Source: Eikenella sp963515595
GTDB taxonomy: Bacteria; Pseudomonadota; Gammaproteobacteria; Burkholderiales; Neisseriaceae
Direction of reading: 5' to 3'
DNA: 8,568 bases
NCBI GenBank assembly: GCA_963515595.1
Contig: CAUPYH010000076.1
Span: 1 to 8,568 of the forward strand
The translations under genes were made by a program, and so were the position numbers. Positions 1 to 5,414 of this stretch are shown one piece after another. Below the pieces are notes generated by a model. It did no database searches, was not told the DNA's origin, and worked only from the letters and a program-made list of their open reading frames with translations. The stretch's first letter is position 1. The number at the start of each line of letters is the position of its first letter.

Positions 1-2130
1 TTCCTGGCTACCTGAAAACTTGCTCGCGCCGCTGCCGCCGTTTTGCACGAATTCGTACACGGTGCGCCACAGGCGGCGCAGGAAGCGGTGTGCGCCTTCC
101 ACGCCGGCATCCGACCATTCCAGCGATTGCTCGGGCGGGCTGGCAAACATCATAAATAGCCGCGCGGTGTCTGCGCCGTATGCGTCAATAATCGCTTGCG
201 GGTCCACGCCGTTGTTTTTGGATTTGGACATTTTTTCCACGCCGCCGATGACCACGGGCTGCCCGTCCGCTTCCAGCACGGCGGACACGGGGCGGCCTTT
301 GTCGTCGGTCTGCACGCGCACTTCGGCGGGGTTGAACCAGGTTTTTTTGCCGTCCGCGCTTTCGCGGTAATACGTCGCCGCCAACACCATGCCCTGCGTG
401 AGCAGTTGTTTGAACGGCTCGCGCACGGACACGATACCTTCATCATTCATCAATTTGGTGAAGAAACGGGCGTACAGCAGGTGCAGAATCGCGTGTTCGA
501 TGCCGCCGATATACTGGTCGGCCTGCCCCCAATACGCGGCGGCTTCGGGCGCGACCATGTGCGCGTCGTCGCGCGGCGACATATAGCGGAACTGGTACCA
601 GCTCGATTCAACAAACGTGTCCATGGTGTCGGTTTCGCGCTTGGCCGCGCCGCCGCATTTCGGACATTTTGTCTCGTAAAATTCGGGCATTTTGGCCAGC
701 GGCGAACCTGCGCCGTCGGGCACGACGTTTTCAGGCAGCACCACGGGCAAATCTTGTTCGGGCACGGGCACGTCGCCGCAGGTATCGCAATGGATAATCG
801 GCACGGGGCAGCCCCAATAGCGTTGGCGCGAAATGCCCCAGTCGCGCAGGCGGTATTGCGTTTTCGGCTCGCCCGCAGAAGCAGCCTGCAACTTGGTGGC
901 GATGGCATCGAAGGCAGCCTGAAAATTCAAACCGTTGAATTCGTTACTGTTTACCAGCACACCGTTTTCCTTGTCGGCATACCAATCCTGCCAATTTTCT
1001 GCGTCAAACGGCTGGTCGTCCACACTAATCACTTGTTTAATCGGCAGATGGTATTGTTTGGCAAAGGCAAAATCGCGCTCGTCGTGCGCGGGCACGGCCA
1101 TCACCGCGCCGTCGCCGTAGCCCCACAGCACATAGTTCGCCACCCACACTTCCAGCCGCTCGCCGTTGAGCGGGTTGATGACGAAGCGGCCGGTGGGCAT
1201 GCCTTTTTTCTCCATGGTCGCCATGTCGGCTTCCGCCACGCTGCCGGCCTTGCATTCGGCAATGAACGCTTGCAGTGCAGGCTGCTTTTCGGCTGCGGCG
1301 GCGGCCAGCGGATGCTCGGCGGCCACGGCCACATACGTCGCGCCCATCAATGTGTCAGGGCGGGTGGTGTACACCTGCACAAACTCGCGGTGGCTTTCAG
1401 GCAGCCCTTCGCGGCTGTCGGCGGCTACCTGAAAACGCACCGTCATGCCGCGCGATTTGCCAATCCAGTTGCGCTGCATGGTTTTCACCTGCTCCGGCCA
1501 GTCCAAACCGTCCAAATCCGCCAGCAGCTGCTCGGCGTAATCGGTGATTTTGAAGTAGTACATCGGGATTTCGCGCTTTTCCACCAGCGCGCCGGAACGC
1601 CAGCCGCGTCCGTCAATCACCTGCTCGTTGGCCAGCACGGTCTGGTCGACCGGGTCCCAGTTCACCGTGCCCAACTTCTTGTACACAATGCCTTTTTCAA
1701 ACAGCTTGGTAAACAGGAGCTGCTCCCAGCGGTAGTATTCGGGGCGGCAGGTGGCGATTTCGCGCTCCCAGTCCAGCGCAAAGCCCAAGCTCTGCAACTG
1801 CTTGCGCATATAGGCAATGTTTTCATACGTCCATTTGGACGGCGCGACTTGGTGGTTAATCGCCGCATTTTCGGCAGGCATGCCGAACGCGTCCCAACCC
1901 ATCGGCTGCAACACGTTGAACCCCTGCATTTTTTTGAAGCGGCTGCGCACGTCGCCGATGGTGTAGTTGCGCACATGCCCCATGTGCAGCTTGCCGCTGG
2001 GATAGGGGAACATGGAGAGGCAGTAGAATTTGGGTTTGCTACTGTCTTCTTTAACGTTGAAAACGCGGTGTGCCGCCCATTTTTCGCGGGCGGCGGGCTC
2101 GGTGAGGGAGGGTTGGTAGTGTTCTTGCAT
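1..2130 (-). CDS. leuS: Leucyl-tRNA synthetase (C-terminus beyond window)
   Basis: Cytoplasmic class I aminoacyl-tRNA synthetase that charges tRNA-Leu with leucine. Translating the minus strand from the ATG at 2130 gives 710 uninterrupted codons to base 1. Visible landmarks are the HIGH-type motif HMGH at residues 49-52 after FPYPSGKL, the CP1 editing-domain motif TTRPDT at 255-260, a Cys-containing CPKCGG segment before the catalytic domain resumes, and the KMSKS loop at 633-637. The family is about 860-880 residues long, so roughly 150-170 C-terminal residues (the rest of the anticodon-binding and C-terminal domains) are missing. The N-terminus MQEHYQPS resembles Neisseria LeuS as I remember it, which supports this start, although no strong Shine-Dalgarno sequence precedes it. 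The gene contains several uptake-like 12-mers in frame. Identity is certain. Confidence 0.98.
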   Translation of the reverse strand, partial: MQEHYQPSLTEPAAREKWAAHRVFNVKEDSSKPKFYCLSMFPYPSGKLHMGHVRNYTIGDVRSRFKKMQGFNVLQPMGWDAFGMPAENAAINHQVAPSKWTYENIAYMRKQLQSLGFALDWEREIATCRPEYYRWEQLLFTKLFEKGIVYKKLGTVNWDPVDQTVLANEQVIDGRGWRSGALVEKREIPMYYFKITDYAEQLLADLDGLDWPEQVKTMQRNWIGKSRGMTVRFQVAADSREGLPESHREFVQVYTTRPDTLMGATYVAVAAEHPLAAAAAEKQPALQAFIAECKAGSVAEADMATMEKKGMPTGRFVINPLNGERLEVWVANYVLWGYGDGAVMAVPAHDERDFAFAKQYHLPIKQVISVDDQPFDAENWQDWYADKENGVLVNSNEFNGLNFQAAFDAIATKLQAASAGEPKTQYRLRDWGISRQRYWGCPVPIIHCDTCGDVPVPEQDLPVVLPENVVPDGAGSPLAKMPEFYETKCPKCGGAAKRETDTMDTFVESSWYQFRYMSPRDDAHMVAPEAAAYWGQADQYIGGIEHAILHLLYARFFTKLMNDEGIVSVREPFKQLLTQGMVLAATYYRESADGKKTWFNPAEVRVQTDDKGRPVSAVLEADGQPVVIGGVEKMSKSKNNGVDPQAIIDAYGADTARLFMMFASPPEQSLEWSDAGVEGAHRFLRRLWRTVYEFVQNGGSGASKFSGSQE
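5..16 (+). repeat. DNA uptake sequence, 11/12, inside leuS
   Basis: TGGCTACCTGAA differs from AGGCTACCTGAA only in the first base. On the leuS coding strand it reads FSGS, close to the C-terminal edge of the visible protein, just after a Gly/Ser-rich stretch that looks like a tolerant linker. Confidence 0.7.
879..890 (+). repeat. DUS-like 12-mer of another dialect (king3 type), inside leuS
   Basis: AAGCAGCCTGCA matches exactly the form I recall as AG-king3DUS. It encodes LQAA in leuS, a common residue and codon combination, so chance is a real possibility. It lies 22 bases from a second foreign-dialect match. Confidence 0.35.
912..923 (+). repeat. DUS-like 12-mer of another dialect (king type), inside leuS
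   Basis: AGGCAGCCTGAA matches exactly the form I recall as AG-kingDUS (Kingella). It differs from the dominant 12-mer of this window at positions 5 and 6. It reads FQAAF in leuS. Confidence 0.5.
1396..1407 (-). repeat. DUS-like 12-mer (sim type, 11/12), inside leuS
   Basis: The minus strand reads GGGCTGCCTGAA, one base from AGGCTGCCTGAA, which I recall as the Simonsiella-type dialect. It lies 15 bases from the eik-type copy at 1422-1433 and in the opposite orientation. Confidence 0.35.
1422..1433 (+). repeat. DNA uptake sequence, 11/12, inside leuS
   Basis: CGGCTACCTGAA, followed by AA as most copies here are, differs from the window consensus only in the first base. It is in frame in leuS and encodes FQVA in the editing-domain region. 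Confidence 0.7.
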
Positions 2131-2175
2131 GATGAGGTTTTGCCGATGATTTTCGGGTAGATTGGAAAGCTGCGA

Positions 2176-2205
2176 ATTATAAGCCAGCAGCAGGGGCTAC
2201 GCCAA
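2176..2205 (-). promoter_or_regulatory. Likely leuS promoter
   Basis: On the minus strand TTGGCG (2205-2200) is followed after 18 bases by a perfect -10 TATAAT (2181-2176). The predicted start near 2169 leaves a leader of about 40 nt before the leuS ATG at 2130. It lies just downstream of a minus-strand terminator, so leuS is probably transcribed on its own. Confidence 0.55.
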
Positions 2206-2221
2206 ACAAGATAGCAGTAGG

Positions 2222-2258
2222 AAAAATAATCAGGCAGCTGTTGTTTGAAACAGCTGCC
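2222..2258 (-). terminator. Intrinsic terminator upstream of leuS
   Basis: A perfect 10-bp stem pairs GGCAGCTGTT (2233-2242) with AACAGCTGCC (2249-2258) around a 6-nt loop. Read on the minus strand it is followed by a T-rich run (TGATTATTTTT). It would stop transcription arriving from the ptsI and small-RNA side, or act as an attenuator if a transcript starts just upstream. Confidence 0.6.
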
Positions 2259-2310
2259 CGTGGCAATTTAGTGATTCTAACCAGTATACAGATTGAAATA
2301 AGCTGCCCAC
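2230..2310 (-). other. Possible 26-codon leader ORF with rare Leu codons (speculative)
   Basis: A GTG start at 2310, with GGAG four bases upstream, opens a 26-codon frame ending in TGA (2232-2230) directly at the foot of the terminator hairpin. It has four Leu codons (TTA, TTA, CTA, CTG), of which three are types rare in the neighbouring GC-rich genes. A leucine-rich peptide before a terminator and leuS recalls attenuation leaders. No convincing promoter was found upstream, and the GTG start is unproven. Confidence 0.15.
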
Positions 2311-2326
2311 ATTTCTCCGTGGGCAG
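2303..2326. repeat. Perfect 8-bp hairpin
   Basis: CTGCCCAC (2303-2310) and GTGGGCAG (2319-2326) form a perfect inverted repeat around an 8-nt loop, ending directly at a DUS. No T-run follows on either strand, so it is not a terminator by itself. Its GGGCAGCT arm resembles the arm of the terminator at 2222-2258. Confidence 0.5.
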
Positions 2327-2338
2327 AGGCTACCTGAA
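2327..2338 (+). repeat. DNA uptake sequence (eik type), exact
   Basis: Exact AGGCTACCTGAA, single and intergenic, abutting the hairpin at 2303-2326. It is recognised by the competence pilin machinery during natural transformation in Neisseriaceae (family knowledge). Confidence 0.85.
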
Positions 2339-2407
2339 AGCACCAGCCTGAATAAACTAAGCCTATCGCTTTGGCTAGCCGATATAAACAAACTCTCCAG
2401 CCCGCAT

Positions 2408-2447
2408 AAAAAAAGCCATCAATACCAAGGGAGGAAGTATTGATGGC
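2408..2447 (-). terminator. Strong intrinsic terminator of the small RNA
   Basis: A perfect 11-bp stem pairs GCCATCAATAC (2415-2425) with GTATTGATGGC (2437-2447) around an 11-nt loop. On the minus strand seven T residues (2414-2408) follow at once. The RNA loop reads UUCCUCCCUUG. It could also serve ptsI transcripts, whose stop codon is about 260 bases upstream and has no other evident terminator. Flanking CCCGCA and TGCGGG (2401-2406, 2453-2458) could form an outer 6-bp stem if transcription reads through. Confidence 0.85.
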
Positions 2448-2506
2448 CAACTTGCGGGAAAACGTCTACTTACTATCCATGCTGCCTACCAAGAAGCAGC
2501 ACAGAT
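2408..2506 (-). ncRNA. Candidate small regulatory RNA, about 99 nt
   Basis: Not recognised by name. Between a TATAAT promoter and a strong terminator lies a stretch of about 99 nt with no credible ORF (only a 4-codon frame from the ATG at 2480). The 5' part has a hairpin with a TGCTGC/GCAGCA stem (2480-2485 with 2496-2501) and a 10-nt loop. An unpaired linker of about 30 nt follows, then the terminator hairpin. Both loops contain CUUGGUA, and the terminator loop holds UUCCUCC, complementary to Shine-Dalgarno sequences. This is the architecture of an Hfq-dependent, base-pairing small RNA. It resembles in general layout, but cannot here be equated with, the sibling small RNAs of Neisseria. An alternative is a 3'-UTR product of ptsI or a leuS leader. 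The exact 5' end is an estimate from the -10 position. Confidence 0.6.
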
Positions 2507-2513
2507 GCGGCGC

Positions 2514-2542
2514 ATTATATAGAACACTTCTCACCTTGTCGC
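2514..2542 (-). promoter_or_regulatory. Sigma-70 promoter of the small RNA
   Basis: A perfect TATAAT (2519-2514) sits 17 bases after GCGACA (2542-2537), which matches four of six bases of TTGACA. The discriminator between -10 and the predicted start (GCGCCGC) is very GC-rich, a feature of promoters under stringent control in other bacteria. A strongly AT-rich stretch lies upstream. A second possible promoter, TTGGCA with an 18-base spacer and TTTAAT (2614-2585), lies further upstream. Confidence 0.6.
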
Positions 2543-2709
2543 CACTTATTGTCGTTATTTACCCAAACACGGCAATCTACTGCGATTAAATTGCATAAAA
2601 ACACAATTTGCCAACAATGCGAGTGTTTACTTTAATTAAGATTACTGCCAGTATTTAAACAGTATTTTTTAACACTTCTTCACTTTCAGTTTGCTTATAC
2701 CGTGCAATG
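2543..2709. other. AT-rich gap between ptsI and the small-RNA promoter
   Basis: No gene is seen. The segment is much more AT-rich than the surrounding genes. It contains a direct repeat CAGTATTT (2649-2656 and 2660-2667), the palindrome TTAATTAA (2632-2639) and a weak second minus-strand promoter candidate (2585-2614). No hairpin with a T-run follows the ptsI stop here. Confidence 0.5.
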
Positions 2710-4473
2710 TTATGCTATTTCAAATGTTGCATTTTTGTCATCATCTGCTGTATTCATTTTTTTAACGGCTTGCCGCACCTTCTCCGGATCACTCAAACGC
2801 AGCAGCTTTTTCACCTGTGCCGCTAACTCACCAGCATGGCTTTGAATGATCACATTCTTTACAGCCAAAAGATTGCTGGCATTCATGGAGAAGCGACGCA
2901 AACCTAAGCCGAGCAGCAGGCGGGTGAAATGTAAATCGCCGGCCATCTCGCCGCATACCGACACCGGCTTGCCCATGCGTTTGGCGGTGCTAAAAATATG
3001 GTGCAACAGTTTTAACACAGCCGGATGGGCGGGCTGATAGAGATAGCTCACGCTATCGTCGCCGCGGTCTACCGATAAGGTGTATTGAATCAAATCGTTG
3101 GTGCCCACTGAGATGAAATCGAGGTGTTGCAGGATATGGCCCACTGTGAGCGCGGCGGAGGGGATTTCAATCATCGCGCCCACCTGCACTTCACCATATT
3201 CTGTGTCACGTTCGTCCATCTGCTTACGGGCAACTGCCAAATGATTGATACACTGTCTCACTTCGTCCACCGAAGTAATCATCGGCCACATGATTTTCAC
3301 CGGCCCGTGTGCCGCTGCACGCAAAATTGCGCGCATTTGGGTGCGGAACATCGTCGGCTCGGCCAAGCATAAACGGATACCGGTCATGCCCAGCGCGGGA
3401 TTGAGCGCGTGGCCCTCGCCGAACCAGCGCGGGTTTTTGTCCACGCCTAAATCTACGGTACGCACGGTGAGCGGTTTGCCTTTGAGCTTTTTCACAATGC
3501 CGGCATACACGCGGTATTGCTCGTCCTCTTCGGGCAGGTTGTCGCGGTTAAGAAACAGGAATTCACTGCGAAACAACCCCACGCCATCGGCAGAGAGGCG
3601 GTGCATCAGTCGCACATCCTGTGCGGATTCGATATTGGCCAACAGCTCGATATCTACGCCGTCTTTGGTGGTGGCGGTGATGTCTTTTAGCTTGTTGAGC
3701 AGGCGGCGCTGGCTGCGGTATACGCGGTCGCGCTTGCGGTATTCGCTGAGGATTAAATCGTCGGGATTGATAATCAGCACGCCGCTGATGCCGTCCACGA
3801 TAATCCAGTCATCTTGGCTGATGAGTTCGCGTGCGTTGTAGAGCCCGATTACGGAAGGGATATCCAAACTGCGCCCCAAAATGGCGGTGTGGCTGGTGGG
3901 GCCGCCGGCATCGGTGGCGAAGCCGGCAATATGGTGTTCTTTAAAATATACTGCGTCGGCAGGCGACAAATCGTGGGCAATCAGGATGATGTCGTCGTCT
4001 AACTCGCCTTCTTCGGGCATGAAATCGGTGTTCTGCCCCATCAGGTTTTGGTAAATCCGCTCGGCTACCTGAAGCATATCCTGCTTGCGTTCGCGCAGGT
4101 ATTCATCTTCAATCGCATCAAACTGCTCGGCCAGCTTGTCGGTTTGCAGCTTCAACGCCCATTCGGCATTGATGGCCTGTGCACGCAAAATATCAATCGG
4201 CTCGCGGGAAAGCGTAACGTCGGTCAGAAGCATCAAGTGCAGAGAAATAAACGCTCCCAATTCGGTTGGCGCATTTTCCGGAATGGCGCTGCGCAACTGC
4301 TCCAGTTGGCGACGCGTGGCCTTGATGGCGGCATCGAAACGTTCGGCTTCCGCATCAATTTCTTCCGGCGCCAAATCCAGCTGCGGCACTTCCTCCATGC
4401 CGCGCACCACCAAATGTGCCCGCCCGATGGCAATCCCGCCGCCTGCTGCAAATCCGTGCAACACCACGCTCAT
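2710..4473 (-). CDS. ptsI: PTS Enzyme I, phosphoenolpyruvate-protein phosphotransferase
   Basis: Cytoplasmic first enzyme of the PTS. It takes phosphate from PEP on an active-site His and passes it to HPr. The 587 residues match the usual length (about 575). The N-terminal half carries the phosphohistidine motif GGPTSHTAI with His195. The PEP-binding TIM barrel shows FRSEFLF at 301-307, the LTVRTVDLGVDK segment at 335-346, EIPSA near 436, GTNDLIQYTL at 457-466, and the catalytic Cys507 in VSVCGEMAGD. The last 20 residues form a charged tail (KKMNTADDDK). It starts 2 bases after the ptsH stop, so it is the last gene of a co-transcribed EIIA-HPr-EI unit. The Shine-Dalgarno sequence (AAGG) is modest, fitting translational coupling. 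Identity is certain. Confidence 0.97.
   Translation of the reverse strand: MSVVLHGFAAGGGIAIGRAHLVVRGMEEVPQLDLAPEEIDAEAERFDAAIKATRRQLEQLRSAIPENAPTELGAFISLHLMLLTDVTLSREPIDILRAQAINAEWALKLQTDKLAEQFDAIEDEYLRERKQDMLQVAERIYQNLMGQNTDFMPEEGELDDDIILIAHDLSPADAVYFKEHHIAGFATDAGGPTSHTAILGRSLDIPSVIGLYNARELISQDDWIIVDGISGVLIINPDDLILSEYRKRDRVYRSQRRLLNKLKDITATTKDGVDIELLANIESAQDVRLMHRLSADGVGLFRSEFLFLNRDNLPEEDEQYRVYAGIVKKLKGKPLTVRTVDLGVDKNPRWFGEGHALNPALGMTGIRLCLAEPTMFRTQMRAILRAAAHGPVKIMWPMITSVDEVRQCINHLAVARKQMDERDTEYGEVQVGAMIEIPSAALTVGHILQHLDFISVGTNDLIQYTLSVDRGDDSVSYLYQPAHPAVLKLLHHIFSTAKRMGKPVSVCGEMAGDLHFTRLLLGLGLRRFSMNASNLLAVKNVIIQSHAGELAAQVKKLLRLSDPEKVRQAVKKMNTADDDKNATFEIA
4062..4073 (+). repeat. DNA uptake sequence, 11/12, inside ptsI
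   Basis: CGGCTACCTGAA differs from the window consensus only in the first base. It reads LQVA in the ptsI frame, around residues 134-137. Confidence 0.6.
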
Positions 4474-4475
4474 GT

Positions 4476-4745
4476 TTATTCGCCTTCGTCAAAATAATTG
4501 TTGATTAACGCCACCAGCGCCTGCATGGCCGCCTGTTCGTCGGCGCCTTCGGTTTCAATTTCAATCACCGAGCCTTTGGCCGCCGCCAGCATCATCAAAC
4601 CCATGATGCTTTTGCCGTTTACGCACTTGCCGTTGCGGCACACCCGCACTTCCGCCGCAAACGCGCCTGCCGTTTGCGTAAACTTGCTCGACGCGCGCGC
4701 GTGCAGCCCCAGTTTATTGATAATCTCCACTTCCTGTTTCAGCAT
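4476..4745 (-). CDS. ptsH: HPr phosphocarrier protein
   Basis: Small cytoplasmic phosphocarrier that receives phosphate from Enzyme I on a His and hands it to EIIA proteins. Its 89 residues match the family length. The active-site motif NKLGLHARAS has His15 and Arg17. The second signature VNGKSIMGLMMLAA has Ser46, the residue phosphorylated by HPr kinase in organisms that have it. The start overlaps the EIIA stop by 7 bases in ATGCTGA, and GAGGAG upstream is a good ribosome binding site. It lies between EIIA and ptsI in one operon. Two Cys (36 and 41) sit in the segment between the two sites. Identity is certain; regulation through Ser46 is inferred from the motif. Confidence 0.97.
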   Translation of the reverse strand: MLKQEVEIINKLGLHARASSKFTQTAGAFAAEVRVCRNGKCVNGKSIMGLMMLAAAKGSVIEIETEGADEQAAMQALVALINNYFDEGE

Positions 4746-5152
4746 ACGCCCTGCTCCTCTTCCGGCAACACCAGCATAATCCCCGCCAAGGCCGATTGGC
4801 GCACCGATTCGGCCAGCGCCAGCAAATCATCGGCCTTTTCCGCCTCCTGTACCGCCTTCACCATCATCGGCGCATTCAGCCCGGTGAGCATCACCATGTG
4901 GTGGTGCGGCAGCAGCCGGCGGCCAATATTGCACGGCGTGGCGCCGAACACGTCGGCCAAAAGCAAAATGCCGTCGGCAAACGCCAAACGCTCCGCCGCC
5001 GCTTGGGCTCGTGCGGCTGCCGCATCCACATCTTCATCCGGATTCACGCCCACAATCGCCAAATGCGCCGGCATCTGCCCGAAAAAATGCCGGGCCAGCT
5101 TGGTGTACGACTCGCCCAGCGTTTCATGCGTGATAATCATCAAACCAATCAT
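4739..5152 (-). CDS. PTS EIIA, mannose/fructose/sorbose family
   Basis: Cytoplasmic phosphotransfer protein that accepts phosphate from HPr. From the ATG at 5152 it has 137 residues, typical of a single EIIA-Man domain. The N-terminus MIGLMIITHETLGE carries the phosphorylated His (His9). Further family marks are ADVFGATPCN and LTGLNAPMMVKA. An in-frame ATG at 5173 would add seven residues, but the 5152 start is preferred: GGAATGAG lies at proper distance before it, no ribosome site precedes 5173, and the family usually begins right at this strand. No EIIB domain is fused and no EIIB or EIIC gene is present in the window, so the protein probably signals rather than imports sugar. It is the first gene of the EIIA-ptsH-ptsI operon. 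Its physiological partner cannot be told from the sequence. Confidence 0.93.
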   Translation of the reverse strand: MIGLMIITHETLGESYTKLARHFFGQMPAHLAIVGVNPDEDVDAAAARAQAAAERLAFADGILLLADVFGATPCNIGRRLLPHHHMVMLTGLNAPMMVKAVQEAEKADDLLALAESVRQSALAGIMLVLPEEEQGVC

Positions 5153-5180
5153 GTATTTCTCATTCCATTGCAAAATTTTT

Positions 5181-5192
5181 TTCAGGTAGCCT
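5181..5192 (-). repeat. DNA uptake sequence (eik type), exact
   Basis: Exact copy on the minus strand, 28 bases upstream of the EIIA start. It pairs as an inverted repeat with the copy at 5213-5224 across 20 bases, so a hairpin could form in the EIIA leader RNA. Confidence 0.85.
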
Positions 5193-5212
5193 TTAAGCAG
5201 GAAAGCAGGCTG

Positions 5213-5224
5213 AGGCTACCTGAA
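5213..5224 (+). repeat. DNA uptake sequence (eik type), exact
   Basis: Exact copy on the plus strand. It can pair with the copy at 5181-5192 or, over a longer stem of about 15 bp (5213-5227 with 5247-5261), with the copy at 5250-5261. The two foldings exclude each other. Confidence 0.85.
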
Positions 5225-5239
5225 AACATTTAATCGGGT

Positions 5240-5268
5240 ATTTTCCGTTTTCAGGTAGCCTTTGGCAA
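5240..5268 (-). promoter_or_regulatory. Tentative promoter of the PTS operon
   Basis: TTGCCA (5268-5263) and GAAAAT (5245-5240) on the minus strand are 17 bases apart, each with modest similarity to consensus. The predicted leader of about 80 nt contains the DUS inverted pair at 5181-5224. The copy at 5250-5261 fills most of the promoter spacer. This is the best candidate in the gap but weak. Confidence 0.3.
5250..5261 (-). repeat. DNA uptake sequence (eik type), exact
   Basis: Exact copy on the minus strand. It is followed on the plus strand by TTGGCAACAGGC, a 12-mer that recurs at 5395-5406 beside the next DUS pair. Confidence 0.85.
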
Positions 5269-5378
5269 CAGGCAGGCGGCAAGCAAATACGGCAAGTCTT
5301 GCGATAAATTAGGAGGCGGCAGCCGCCAGAAATCACCGTGTTAAACGGTTTTAGCCAGCCCTGAGGCAATAACAAAAT

Positions 5379-5390
5379 TTCAGGTAGCTT
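5379..5390 (-). repeat. DNA uptake sequence, 11/12
   Basis: Minus-strand copy with one mismatch (AAGCTACCTGAA). It is the inverted partner of 5403-5414 in the terminator stem; the mismatch lies just outside the paired part. Confidence 0.65.
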
Positions 5391-5402
5391 CTGCTTGGCA
5401 AC

Positions 5403-5414
5403 AGGCTACCTGAA
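5403..5414 (+). repeat. DNA uptake sequence (eik type), exact
   Basis: Exact plus-strand copy four bases beyond the DUF456 stop codon, forming one arm of the terminator stem. Confidence 0.85.

Noticed and set aside
196..2160. Long plus-strand open frame (654 codons) opposite leuS
   Set aside because: It is the antisense of leuS, which is unmistakable on the minus strand with HMGH and KMSKS in place. The translation is rich in His, Arg and Ala and resembles no family I know. Such antisense frames are common in GC-rich genes.
2283..2288. TATACT on the minus strand as a promoter -10
   Set aside because: No acceptable -35 lies at proper distance, and the transcript would run into the terminator after about 50 nt.
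2466..2480. ATG frame of four codons inside the small RNA (Met-Asp-Ser-Lys)
   Set aside because: It is too short, has no ribosome binding site, and contains no Leu codons that would suggest attenuation.
4048..4497. Plus-strand open frames opposite the start of ptsI
   Set aside because: They are shadows of ptsI with low-complexity translations and no ribosome binding site.
5153..5173. Seven-residue N-terminal extension of EIIA (start at 5173)
   Set aside because: No ribosome site precedes 5173, while GGAATGAG is well placed for 5152, where the family normally starts.
5193..5375. 60-codon minus-strand frame in the EIIA-DUF456 gap
   Set aside because: Part of its translation comes from uptake sequences, it lacks a ribosome site, and it resembles no protein.
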